Both the position numbers and the translations under genes were made by a program. DNA of 14,117 nucleotides, from contig JAEDFR010000063.1 in NCBI GenBank assembly GCA_016297945.1, forward strand, positions 1-14,117, in the 5' to 3' direction. The notes beneath the pieces are model-generated. The model saw only the letters and a list, made by a program, of their open reading frames with translations, was not told the origin of the DNA and made no database searches. This document shows, piece after piece, positions 6,616-14,080 of the stretch. Each line of letters opens with the position of its first letter. Within the stretch, counting starts at the first letter, position 1. This DNA is from Lachnospiraceae bacterium (GTDB taxonomy: Bacteria; Bacillota; Clostridia; Lachnospirales; Lachnospiraceae).

Positions 6616-7890
6616 ATGGAAAAGCAGATGCAGGATAAAGGAAAAAATTACATCGTAGGATTTGATTTGGGAAGAACCTATGCACAGATCAGTTATGTGA
6701 CTTTTGAAGGAGAAGAGGGAGATGTTTATAACATCCCGGTCTGCCTGTGTAAGAGGACGGACGCCAACCAATGGTTTCACGGAGAAGAAGCAAAAAAAGC
6801 CGCAGCTAACTATAAAGGAACGCTGGTAGATGATTTGTTGACGTTAGCTGTCAGAGGGGAGCCTGTTCAGATAGAAAAAGCAACGGCTGACCCGGTCGAA
6901 TTGCTTGCATTATTCATCCGCAATTGTCTTGCGAATCTGGGATTATATAACAACGATGTTACGGTTAAGGCATTGGTTATTTCGGTTGATACGTTATCGG
7001 AACGCATGTTGGAAGTATTAAACCGTGTAAAGGAAAGCGTATTAAAAAGCTTTGAGCAGGTGTATTTTGAACCCAAGATGGAATGTTTATTTTCTTATAC
7101 CATTCATCAGCCCAAGGAATTACGATGCTATGAATTGGGGGTTATCGATTTGTCGGATGGCTTTTTAAAGTTTTATCATATCCGTTTAAATAACCGTACA
7201 AAGCCGATTGTGACAACTATCGATGAGCATGTGGATAAAAAGTTTTCGATACCTGCAGAGTTTTCTTCTATTATGGAAAAAGACCGGTATCTGGAGATGA
7301 TGGATGAAAAGCTCTCTGCTATTATGGAAGATTTTTTGAATAACCGTCTTGTGACGGTGTTTTATCTGACCGGAAAAATATTTGAAAAAGAATGGTGCCC
7401 GAAAACGCTCAAACTAATCTGCCATAACCGTCGTGTTTTCGGAGGGAGCAACTTATACAGTAAGGGAGCTTGCCTTTTAGGAATGGAACGTCTGGTTCCG
7501 GGCAAAGAGGCCCAGGATTATCTGTATCTGGGAAAAGATAAGTTAGCTGCGGATATCGGAGTGGGAATCATGCAGGAAGGAAAACAGGTTGTTAAAAATC
7601 TGCTTTTTGGTGGAGAGAAATGGTTTGAAGTTCAAAAGGAATTTGAATTTATGCCCGGTGAAGATGGTAAGCTGCCAATCGTGATTACACCATTAGGCGA
7701 TAAGAAGCAAAGAGTGGTTTTGGTTGTCCTTCCGGCTATCCCGGACAGAGATCCGAAAAGCTTGAAATTCCGATGCCTGTTAAAAATGAAATCGGCAAAT
7801 GAACTTGTGGTGGAAGTGGAAGATGTGGGATTTGGAGAATTTTTCCGTCCGACAGGAAAACGCTATCGTGAGATTATTTCACTTAATTAA
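6616..7890 (+). CDS. Divergent Hsp70/actin-fold protein, DUF5716-like
   Basis: About 424 residues. Counting from 6616, IVGFDLGRTYAQISY (13-27) is a clear Hsp70/actin phosphate-1 motif. GVIDLSDGFLKFYHIR (175-190) sits where DnaK has DLGGGT but has lost the glycine pair. VTVFYLTGKIFEKEW and NLYSKGACLLGM resemble the adenosine-motif region. The last ~120 residues are strand-rich, like a substrate-binding beta domain, but there is no DnaK-type helical lid and the protein is far shorter than DnaK (~600). From memory it resembles DUF5716. Start codon is uncertain: 6616 has a distant GAGGA site; GTG 6598 and ATGs 6604 and 6628 are alternatives. A 130-149-base gap without an obvious terminator separates it from the preceding gene. 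ATP binding is plausible; hydrolysis and any chaperone role are unproven. Confidence 0.85.
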   Translation: MEKQMQDKGKNYIVGFDLGRTYAQISYVTFEGEEGDVYNIPVCLCKRTDANQWFHGEEAKKAAANYKGTLVDDLLTLAVRGEPVQIEKATADPVELLALFIRNCLANLGLYNNDVTVKALVISVDTLSERMLEVLNRVKESVLKSFEQVYFEPKMECLFSYTIHQPKELRCYELGVIDLSDGFLKFYHIRLNNRTKPIVTTIDEHVDKKFSIPAEFSSIMEKDRYLEMMDEKLSAIMEDFLNNRLVTVFYLTGKIFEKEWCPKTLKLICHNRRVFGGSNLYSKGACLLGMERLVPGKEAQDYLYLGKDKLAADIGVGIMQEGKQVVKNLLFGGEKWFEVQKEFEFMPGEDGKLPIVITPLGDKKQRVVLVVLPAIPDRDPKSLKFRCLLKMKSANELVVEVEDVGFGEFFRPTGKRYREIISLN

Positions 7891-7901
7891 GGGAGTTTTT
7901 T

Positions 7902-8717
7902 ATGAGTTATATCCTTTTTTGCAAGGGGAAAAGGGCTGAAAAACCTTATTTCGTTGCAGATATACGGAAAAAAATATATACCATCGAAGAGTTGTGCTAT
8001 TACCTTTATCACAATACGACACTGTGCGGTGAAGAGCTTGTAAAAATCCAATTGGCAAACTGGATTGGTCATCAATTAGGCTTTATGGATCTTTTTGAAA
8101 GTATTCTGAGTATCCTTCGTAAAGATCCGAGACCGGAAAAGGTTGCGTCACAGATTTTTGCCTATACAAATTATCTGACTAAGCCGGAGAGAGAGGCAGT
8201 TTGTGAACGGATTCGCAAGAATTCCCTGTTAAGTCTTAATGAACGGAAAAAAATGCGTGCCGATTATTATGTGGTGGAAAAAAATTATCGGGAAGCCATT
8301 CAGGACTATGAGGAAATTCTTGAGCAGAAGGATTACAATACGCAGAAAGAAAAGCACCACATTATGTATAATATCGGATGCTGCTATTCGTATATGTTTT
8401 ATTTTGATCTTGCTTTTGAATGGTTTATGAAAGCAGCAGAGATGGAAATCGACCAAAAAGGAGATTTAAAAGCTGCTTTACTATGTAAAAATATGATGAT
8501 GACGGATGAGGCATTTGGCGAATTTATAAAAAAACATTCTGAGTTTGAACAGATATCTGCTGAATTAAGCTGCGATATTGCCGAGGCAAAACATGATTTT
8601 TTGAAAGAACCGGATACGGTAAAACTTCTTTCTTTTTCACAAGGAACAAACGGGAAAAATCAGAAATACCGGGATTTCGTGTTAGAAAAAATAGCAGAGT
8701 ATAAAGCCGAAAGTTGA
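7902..8717 (+). CDS. TPR-like helical protein, function unknown
   Basis: This 271-residue soluble protein starts 12 bases after the Hsp70-like stop with GGGAG six bases upstream, so the two are almost surely co-transcribed. Residues about 1-115 are mostly helical with a short N-terminal strand region (SYILFCKGKRAEKPYFVAD). Residues 117-180 read as TPR-type helix pairs (ADYYVVEKNYREAIQDYEEI, then YNIGCCYSYMFYFDLAFEWF). No catalytic motif, signal peptide or membrane helix is visible. TPR modules usually mediate protein contacts, and Hsp70 proteins often use TPR co-chaperones, so a partner role for the preceding gene product is a reasonable inference. I do not recognise a named family. Confidence 0.8.
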   Translation: MSYILFCKGKRAEKPYFVADIRKKIYTIEELCYYLYHNTTLCGEELVKIQLANWIGHQLGFMDLFESILSILRKDPRPEKVASQIFAYTNYLTKPEREAVCERIRKNSLLSLNERKKMRADYYVVEKNYREAIQDYEEILEQKDYNTQKEKHHIMYNIGCCYSYMFYFDLAFEWFMKAAEMEIDQKGDLKAALLCKNMMMTDEAFGEFIKKHSEFEQISAELSCDIAEAKHDFLKEPDTVKLLSFSQGTNGKNQKYRDFVLEKIAEYKAES

Positions 8718-8724
8718 GGTTATT

Positions 8725-9921
8725 ATGGGATTCTTTTCAAAGCTGTTTCGAAAAAAAAGAGAATATGAACCCTTAGAAGAATTAGAAGTTGATTTTGAAT
8801 GGGAAAAAGGACAAAATCTGGATTTGAGTAATCCGGATAAAAGGTTTCATTATGTGAAAAGCTGTTTAGAGCAAATGGATGAAGCTTCCGGTGAAATTGA
8901 ACGATTGCAAAATGAATACCAGCTGGTCAATTCGTACCTTCATGATATGGAGGAAATTGAAGCACTGCCGGATGAGGAAAAGCAAAAAGTCGAAGCGCAC
9001 GCCAGAGCCATTTTTATTTTGAACGGTGATAAAAAGCAGGCGAATGAACGGATGATTCATATGAGTGAATCGGAATACCGTAAGATGGAGCGTATCGAAG
9101 GTGAGGTTGAAGATGGAATACAAAAGCTTTCGGAAGCTGAACAGTATCAGGAGAAAATCCGAAAGGATCTGCAGAGACTGGAAGGCGAAAAGCATGCCTG
9201 TATGTTTCGGATGGAGGAAGCAAAAATCAGCCAGATGAATATGCGGGGAATGACCATTATCAGTCTGATTGCTGCCGTTTCCTGTGTCCTGATTTTATTA
9301 ATACTGCAGTTTATACTGAATATGGAAACGCAGATCGGATATATGATTTTGTCGGTTGGAATTGCACTTTTATTGACCATCTTTTTTGTGAAATATAATG
9401 AAGCAAGGCAGGAACTGATTTCCGCATCCAAAAGTTACAATAAGGTAATTGCATTGCAGAATAAGGTAAAAATCCGCTATGTCAATAACACCAGTCTGTT
9501 GGATTATTACTATATAAAATACGGTGTCAACAGTGGAGAAAAGTTAAAAGATTTGTGGTCAAAGTACCAGGTGGAAAAGGAAGAAAGAAGAAGGCTTATG
9601 GAAACAGAAGCCGATTTGGATTTTCACAGTGAACAATTGGTCAGACAGTTGAAGCATTACCCATTGTTTGATCCGTTAATCTGGGTGCATCAGACGGAAG
9701 CATTATTAAATCCGAAAGAAATGGTGGAAATACGTCATAATCTGATTCTTCGAAGACAAAATTTGAGAAAGCAGATGGAGTATAATAATGAGACGGCTGA
9801 AAAGGTTAAAGATGCAATTATGGATGTGGTAAAACAGTATCCAAAGGATGCTGAAGAGATTTTGAAAATGGTTTCCGAGTATGAAAAAAAGGAAAAGAAG
9901 TATCGGAATTCAGACGATTGA
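8725..9921 (+). CDS. Two-TM coiled-coil membrane protein, function unknown
   Basis: A 398-residue protein starting seven bases after the previous stop, with GAGG overlapping that stop codon. The N-terminus MGFFSKLFRKKREYEPLEEL is a short basic amphipathic stretch and then acidic. Residues about 45-170 and 225-398 are long charged helices with coiled-coil character. Between them two hydrophobic helices (about 176-199 and 203-222) form a hairpin that should put both coiled coils on the same side, most likely the cytoplasm (inference from flanking charge). There is no signal peptide or enzymatic motif. It is the only membrane protein of the cluster and probably anchors the other three. Its TGA stop is buried in the -35 of the next promoter. 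Confidence 0.8.
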   Translation: MGFFSKLFRKKREYEPLEELEVDFEWEKGQNLDLSNPDKRFHYVKSCLEQMDEASGEIERLQNEYQLVNSYLHDMEEIEALPDEEKQKVEAHARAIFILNGDKKQANERMIHMSESEYRKMERIEGEVEDGIQKLSEAEQYQEKIRKDLQRLEGEKHACMFRMEEAKISQMNMRGMTIISLIAAVSCVLILLILQFILNMETQIGYMILSVGIALLLTIFFVKYNEARQELISASKSYNKVIALQNKVKIRYVNNTSLLDYYYIKYGVNSGEKLKDLWSKYQVEKEERRRLMETEADLDFHSEQLVRQLKHYPLFDPLIWVHQTEALLNPKEMVEIRHNLILRRQNLRKQMEYNNETAEKVKDAIMDVVKQYPKDAEEILKMVSEYEKKEKKYRNSDD

Positions 9922-9945
9922 CAACGAATACTTTAGCATGATAAT
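9918..9945 (+). promoter_or_regulatory. Strong sigma-A-type promoter for the ABC importer operon
   Basis: Perfect TTGACA (9918-9923), a 16-base spacer and GATAAT (9940-9945, five of six). It overlaps the TGA stop (9919-9921) of the membrane-protein gene. The transcript would have a leader of about 80 bases before the lipoprotein start. Confidence 0.65.
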
Positions 9946-10031
9946 ATGTCAAAGTAATTATGATAAGTGTCATGAATACATGCTTTCTTGGTGCATTTGT
10001 GGCACGGGATGGTAATACAGGAGGAAATATT

Positions 10032-10940
10032 ATGAAAAAGACATTAGCAATGCTTTTATGTGGTGCTATGACCATGGCTTTACTTGTTGGTTGTGGCAAC
10101 GGTTCTGCAGATGCTACACAGACTACAGCAGAAGAAACAGAAGCAACAACAGAAGCAACTGAATCAACTGATGAAACAGAAGCAACAGAGACCACAGAAG
10201 AGACAGAAGCAACTGAAGAAGCCAATCCGGAATCTGACAGAACAACATTTGTAGTTGGTTTCGATGCAGAATATCCGCCTTACGGATATATGGATGACAA
10301 CGGCGAGTATACAGGTTTTGACTTAGAACTTGCTCAGGCTGTCTGTGATATGGAAGGCTGGGAGTTAACCAAAACTCCGATTGACTGGGATTCTAAAGAT
10401 ATGGAATTAAATTCCGGTTCCATTGACTGTATCTGGAATGGTTTTACCATTAACGGACGTGAAGATGACTATACATGGTCTGATCCCTATTGTGATAACA
10501 GTCAGGTAATCGTTGTGGCAGAAGATAGCGGTATCAGCACCTTGGCTGATCTTGCCGGTAAGAATGTCGGTGTACAGACTGCAAGTGCGGCTCTTTCCGT
10601 ATTGTCTGACGAGGAACAGCAGAAAGCTTTAGCTGATACATTTGGTTCTTTACAGCAGTTTTCTGATTACAATTCCGCATTCTCAGAGCTTCTTGCAGGA
10701 AGTCTGGATGCCATTGCTATTGATATCGGTGTGGCAAATTACCAGATCAGCTCAAGAGGAGAAGGATATGTTATTTTATCTGAAACATTGAATTCTGAGC
10801 AGTATGGTGTAGGCTTTAAGCTCGGCAACGAATCTTTAAGAGATATCGTTAACGCAGATTTGAAGAAACTGGCTGAAGACGGAACCGTTGCAGAATTGGC
10901 TGAAAAATATGGCATTTCTGATTTGATTTGCTTAAAATAA
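10032..10940 (+). CDS. Polar amino acid ABC importer, substrate-binding lipoprotein (SBP_bac_3 family)
   Basis: A 302-residue lipoprotein that captures the substrate outside the membrane. MKKTLAMLLCGAMTMALLVG is a lipoprotein signal peptide with lipobox LVGC, giving the lipidated Cys at 21. Residues 22-69 are a Thr/Glu-rich linker. The binding domain (70-302) opens with FVVGFDAEYPPYGYMDDNGE and contains GFDLELAQAV, the usual start of family 3 polar amino acid binding proteins, and ends with LKKLAEDGTVAELAEKYG. The frame is open upstream to 9960, but the start at 10032 is preferred because AGGAGGA lies just upstream and it places the signal peptide at the N-terminus. It is the first gene of the importer operon. 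The amino acid bound cannot be determined here. Confidence 0.92.
   Translation: MKKTLAMLLCGAMTMALLVGCGNGSADATQTTAEETEATTEATESTDETEATETTEETEATEEANPESDRTTFVVGFDAEYPPYGYMDDNGEYTGFDLELAQAVCDMEGWELTKTPIDWDSKDMELNSGSIDCIWNGFTINGREDDYTWSDPYCDNSQVIVVAEDSGISTLADLAGKNVGVQTASAALSVLSDEEQQKALADTFGSLQQFSDYNSAFSELLAGSLDAIAIDIGVANYQISSRGEGYVILSETLNSEQYGVGFKLGNESLRDIVNADLKKLAEDGTVAELAEKYGISDLICLK
10137..10213 (+). repeat. Degenerate repeats encoding the Thr/Glu linker
   Basis: The 11-mer ACAGAAGCAAC occurs exactly four times (10137, 10149, 10176, 10203) inside a longer gaa/aca-rich run that encodes the linker between the lipidated Cys and the binding domain. Such runs can change length by slippage or recombination. 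Confidence 0.75.
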
Positions 10941-10951
10941 TCTGATTTTTT

Positions 10952-10995
10952 AAGGCTGTTAAAAAATAAATTCCATTACTTTTTGACAGCCTTTT
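10952..10995 (+). terminator. Intercistronic hairpin between binding-protein and permease genes
   Basis: A 14-bp stem (10952-10965 with 10980-10993, one G-T wobble) with a 14-base loop and only four Ts (10992-10995) after it. It starts 12 bases after the lipoprotein stop. It probably acts as a partial terminator or 3' stabiliser that makes the binding protein more abundant than the membrane parts. A TTGACA (10983-10988) with CACAAT 17 bases on (11006-11011) lies in its 3' arm and could be a weak internal promoter. Confidence 0.6.
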
Positions 10996-11039
10996 CATGT
11001 GCGTGCACAATTGCACTTGAAAAGACACAGGAGGAACAT

Positions 11040-11690
11040 ATGGATTTCGTAACGATACTGCAACAACTGAGTTCGGGAATGATTAAGACGGTGGGGATTT
11101 TTTTCTGGACACTGGCTTTGTCGCTGCCGTTTGGTCTTGTTATTGCATTTGGAAGAATGTCAAAAAACAAACTGGTTTCTTCCATTTTCAAATTTTATAT
11201 TTCCGTTATGAGAGGAACTCCTCTTATGCTTCAGCTTTTAGTTGTATATTTTGGCCCCTATTATCTGTTTGGTATCAAATTGTCGCAAGGATATCGCTTT
11301 ATTGCGATTATCATAGGTTTTGTTTTAAACTATGCGGCATATTATGCGGAAATATACCGTTCCGGAATTGAATCCATGCCGGTTGGACAGTATGAAGCGG
11401 CTACGCAGTTAGGCTACAGCAAATCCCAAACATTTTTTAAAATCATTCTGCCTCAGGTAATCAAACGGATTTTACCGGCGATTACCAATGAAGTGATTAC
11501 ACTGGTAAAAGATACTTCTCTTGCTTTTTCTCTTGCATACATGGAGATGTTTACCATTGCAAAACAGATTGCCGCAGCACAGACGACGATGATTCCTTTT
11601 GTGGTAGCAGCAGTTTTCTATTATATTTTTAACCTGCTTGTGGCATTTACCATGGAGCGGATTGAGAAAAAAATGAGCTATTACCGATAG
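11040..11690 (+). CDS. Amino acid ABC importer, permease (HisM/GlnP family)
   Basis: A 216-residue membrane permease of the polar amino acid family, normal in length and with about five hydrophobic segments. RGTPLMLQLLVVYFG (58-72) is typical of the family, and the cytoplasmic EAA loop that contacts the ATPase is QYEAATQLGYSKSQTFFKII (117-136) followed by LPQ. The start at 11040 is chosen over an in-frame TTG at 10983 because GGAGG (11030-11034) lies five bases upstream and the extension would encode part of the hairpin. Only one permease gene is present, so it likely works as a homodimer. It stands 10 bases before the ATPase gene. Confidence 0.92.
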   Translation: MDFVTILQQLSSGMIKTVGIFFWTLALSLPFGLVIAFGRMSKNKLVSSIFKFYISVMRGTPLMLQLLVVYFGPYYLFGIKLSQGYRFIAIIIGFVLNYAAYYAEIYRSGIESMPVGQYEAATQLGYSKSQTFFKIILPQVIKRILPAITNEVITLVKDTSLAFSLAYMEMFTIAKQIAAAQTTMIPFVVAAVFYYIFNLLVAFTMERIEKKMSYYR

Positions 11691-11700
11691 GAGGAACGAT

Positions 11701-12456
11701 ATGAACATTTTAGAAATCAATCATATGAAAAAAAGCTTTGACGGGCTTGAAGTCCTCAAAGACATTTCCCTTTCGGTAAAGGAAGGTGAAGTGGTTTCCA
11801 TCATCGGACCGTCCGGTTCGGGAAAATCAACGATTTTAAGATGTGCTACCATGCTTGAAAAAATGGATGGCGGCGATTTGATTTATATGGGAGAAGGAGC
11901 TGCTTTTGACCACAATGGGAAAAGCGTGTATGCCTCCAAGAAAGATTTGCGGAGAATAAGCCATTACTATGGATTGGTTTTCCAGAATTTTAATTTATTT
12001 CCGCATTACAGTGTTTATAAGAATATTGTGGATGCTCCGATTTCCGTTTATAAAGTAAGTAAAAAAGAAGCAGATGAGCGGGCGGAAAAACTATTAAGTC
12101 AGCTTGGTCTATCCGATAAAAGAGATGCTTATCCTTATCAACTTTCGGGCGGACAGCAACAAAGGGTTTCTATCGCAAGAGCACTGGCACTCCAGCCAAA
12201 AATTTTGTTTTTTGATGAACCGACTTCTGCCCTTGATCCCATGCTGACAGCGGAAGTTTTAAAGGTTATCAAGGATCTTGCAAAGCAGAAGATGACAATG
12301 ATTATTGTAACCCATGAAATGGAATTTGCGCGTGAATTATCGGATCGCATTATTTTTATGGAAGACGGTGTCATTCAGGAACAGGGAACCCCTGAGGAAG
12401 TATTTGCTTCGCAAAATCCGAGAGTGCGCGAATTTATCGGTAAGTTTAAATCGTAA
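11701..12456 (+). CDS. Amino acid ABC importer, ATPase (GlnQ/HisP family)
   Basis: A 251-residue ABC ATPase that powers the importer from the cytoplasmic side. It has Walker A GPSGSGKST (36-44), Q-loop Gln 95 in VFQNFNLFPH, signature LSGGQQQR (148-155), Walker B ILFFDEP with Glu 173, D-loop SALD, and switch His 205 in VTHEME. It is about ten residues longer than a typical GlnQ; the extra length lies between residues 62 and 90 (GEGAAFDHNGKSVYASKKDL), just before the Q-loop. GGAGG sits six bases before the ATG. All catalytic residues are intact, so it should be active. Confidence 0.93.
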   Translation: MNILEINHMKKSFDGLEVLKDISLSVKEGEVVSIIGPSGSGKSTILRCATMLEKMDGGDLIYMGEGAAFDHNGKSVYASKKDLRRISHYYGLVFQNFNLFPHYSVYKNIVDAPISVYKVSKKEADERAEKLLSQLGLSDKRDAYPYQLSGGQQQRVSIARALALQPKILFFDEPTSALDPMLTAEVLKVIKDLAKQKMTMIIVTHEMEFARELSDRIIFMEDGVIQEQGTPEEVFASQNPRVREFIGKFKS

Positions 12457-12487
12457 ATCAATTATAGACAGCGAAAGGGACGACAAT

Positions 12488-13942
12488 ATGAGTGAAGAAT
12501 TGATGCAGGAATCCGGAAAGCAGTACGATGAACACATCAAAGAAGAATGTGGTGTGTTTGGCATGTACGATTTTGACGGCAATGATGTGGCTACCAGTAT
12601 TTACTATGGTCTGTTTGCATTACAGCACAGAGGACAGGAGAGCTGTGGTATTGCAGTCAGTGAGACCATGGGACCAAAAGGAAAGGTGACAACTCACAAA
12701 GATATGGGGCTGATTCATGAGGCGTTTACTCCGGAAACACTAGCCGGCTTAAAGGGTGATATAGGTGTTGGACATGTGCGGTATTCCACAGCGGGAAGTT
12801 CGACCAGGGAAAATGCACAGCCATTGGTTCTAAACTACGTAAAAGGAACACTGGGATTAGCGCATAATGGAAACCTGATTAACGCGCCGGAGCTGCGTAA
12901 GGAACTGGAATATACCGGAGCTATTTTTCAGACAACAATCGATTCGGAGGTCATTGCCTATCATATTGCCAGAGAAAGACTGAATACCGGAAGTGTCGAA
13001 GAAGCTGTCGGACGTGCCATGAAAAAAATCAAGGGAGCCTATTCTTTGATTGTCATGAGCCCACGTAAATTAATTGGTGCAAGAGATCCTTTTGGATTTA
13101 AACCGCTTTGTATCGGAAAAAGGGACAATTGCTATATTCTGGCAAGTGAAACCTGCGCCTTAGATACGATTGGTGCTGAGTTTGTCCGGGATCTGGAGCC
13201 CGGTGAAATCGTCACCATCAGTCCGGAAAAGGGAATTGAATCGGATAAAAGTATGTGTCTTCCTAAAGAGGATCATGCAAGATGTATTTTTGAATATATT
13301 TACTTTGCGAGACCGGATAGCGTGATTGATGGTGTTAGCGTGTATCATTCGCGTATCTTAGCGGGGAAATTTTTGGCAATGGATTCGCCGGTAGAAGCCG
13401 ATATTGTAACCGGAGTACCGGAATCCGGAAACTGTGCGGCCATGGGTTATGCCATGCAGTCAGGTATTCCTTACGGAACAGCTTTTGTAAAAAATACCTA
13501 CGTGGGCCGGACCTTTATAAAGCCCAAGCAAAAGAGCCGTGAAAGCAGTGTGCAGGTAAAATTAAATCCAATTCGTGAAGTTGTAGAAGGCAAACGTGTC
13601 ATCATGATTGATGATTCAATTGTAAGAGGAACGACTTCCGACCGTATCGTAAAGATGCTTCGCGATGCCGGAGCCAAAGAAGTACATGTGCGCATATCTT
13701 CACCACCGTTTTTATGGCCGTGCTATTTTGGTACCGATGTACCCGCAAGAGAGCAATTGATTGCATATAACCGTACAGTAGAGGAAATTCGTCAGATTAT
13801 CGGCGCAGACAGTCTTGGTTACCTGGGACTTGACAGATTAACAGAACTGGTAGATGGATTGCCGATATGTAAGGGATGCTTTACCGGAAAATATCCGATG
13901 GAGCCGCCGAAAGAAGATATTCGGGGCGAATTTGAACAATAG
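12488..13942 (+). CDS. purF: Amidophosphoribosyltransferase (first committed step of purine synthesis)
   Basis: This 484-residue enzyme makes 5-phosphoribosylamine from PRPP and glutamine. The N-terminal glutaminase begins at C21 (ECGVFGMYDF), so residues 1-20 should be a propeptide removed to expose the nucleophile. HVRYSTAG and AHNGNL are the usual Ntn-glutaminase blocks. The PRPP loop is VIMIDDSIVRGTTSD (about 371-385). Cysteines 266, 412, 461 and 464 (CKGC) match the four [4Fe-4S] ligands of the B. subtilis-type enzyme. The start at 12488 has AAGGGA seven bases upstream; the open frame back to 12314 lies in the ATPase gene and is rejected. It follows the ATPase gene by 31 bases with no terminator, so read-through from the importer operon is likely. 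No purine riboswitch fits in that gap. Confidence 0.97.
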   Translation: MSEELMQESGKQYDEHIKEECGVFGMYDFDGNDVATSIYYGLFALQHRGQESCGIAVSETMGPKGKVTTHKDMGLIHEAFTPETLAGLKGDIGVGHVRYSTAGSSTRENAQPLVLNYVKGTLGLAHNGNLINAPELRKELEYTGAIFQTTIDSEVIAYHIARERLNTGSVEEAVGRAMKKIKGAYSLIVMSPRKLIGARDPFGFKPLCIGKRDNCYILASETCALDTIGAEFVRDLEPGEIVTISPEKGIESDKSMCLPKEDHARCIFEYIYFARPDSVIDGVSVYHSRILAGKFLAMDSPVEADIVTGVPESGNCAAMGYAMQSGIPYGTAFVKNTYVGRTFIKPKQKSRESSVQVKLNPIREVVEGKRVIMIDDSIVRGTTSDRIVKMLRDAGAKEVHVRISSPPFLWPCYFGTDVPAREQLIAYNRTVEEIRQIIGADSLGYLGLDRLTELVDGLPICKGCFTGKYPMEPPKEDIRGEFEQ

Positions 13943-13951
13943 ACATGAAGT

Positions 13952-13998
13952 GGGGACGGTTCTTTTGATGCTAAATTGATGACAAAAGAACCGTCCCC
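13952..13998. repeat. Perfect 16-bp-arm palindrome, REP-like, after purF
   Basis: GGGGACGGTTCTTTTG (13952-13967) and CAAAAGAACCGTCCCC (13983-13998) are perfect inverted copies around a 15-base loop. No T-tract follows on either strand, so it is not a textbook rho-independent terminator, although it may still stop or protect the purF transcript nine bases after its stop codon. I recall GGGGACGGTTCT palindromes as dispersed elements in Firmicutes, some near Y1-type transposases; none is visible here. Confidence 0.75.
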
Positions 13999-14051
13999 GA
14001 ATTAAATGATATGATTAACGAAAATTCGTTTATAAATATTTGAAAATTATA

Positions 14052-14080
14052 TTGACATATATATCTTTTGAAATTATAAT
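14052..14080 (+). promoter_or_regulatory. Perfect sigma-A consensus promoter at the right edge
   Basis: TTGACA (14052-14057), a 17-base spacer and TATAAT (14075-14080), both boxes perfect. The gene it drives lies beyond the window. A small palindrome AACGAAAATTCGTT (14017-14030) lies upstream and could be an operator, or chance in AT-rich DNA. Confidence 0.7.

Noticed and set aside
9960..10031. Upstream extension of the binding-lipoprotein frame.
   Set aside because: It would bury the signal peptide and ignore the strong AGGAGGA before 10032.
9922..10031. Terminator for the four-gene cluster.
   Set aside because: No stable stem with a T-tract is visible; only a CATG-aata-CATG mini-hairpin.
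9818..10225. Minus-strand frame coding a Ser/Val-rich protein.
   Set aside because: It is the mirror of the Thr/Glu linker repeat and signal region of the lipoprotein gene; no ribosome site or family resemblance.
12314..12487. Upstream extension of the purF frame.
   Set aside because: It lies within the ATPase gene in another frame and has no ribosome site; the glutaminase needs a short propeptide.
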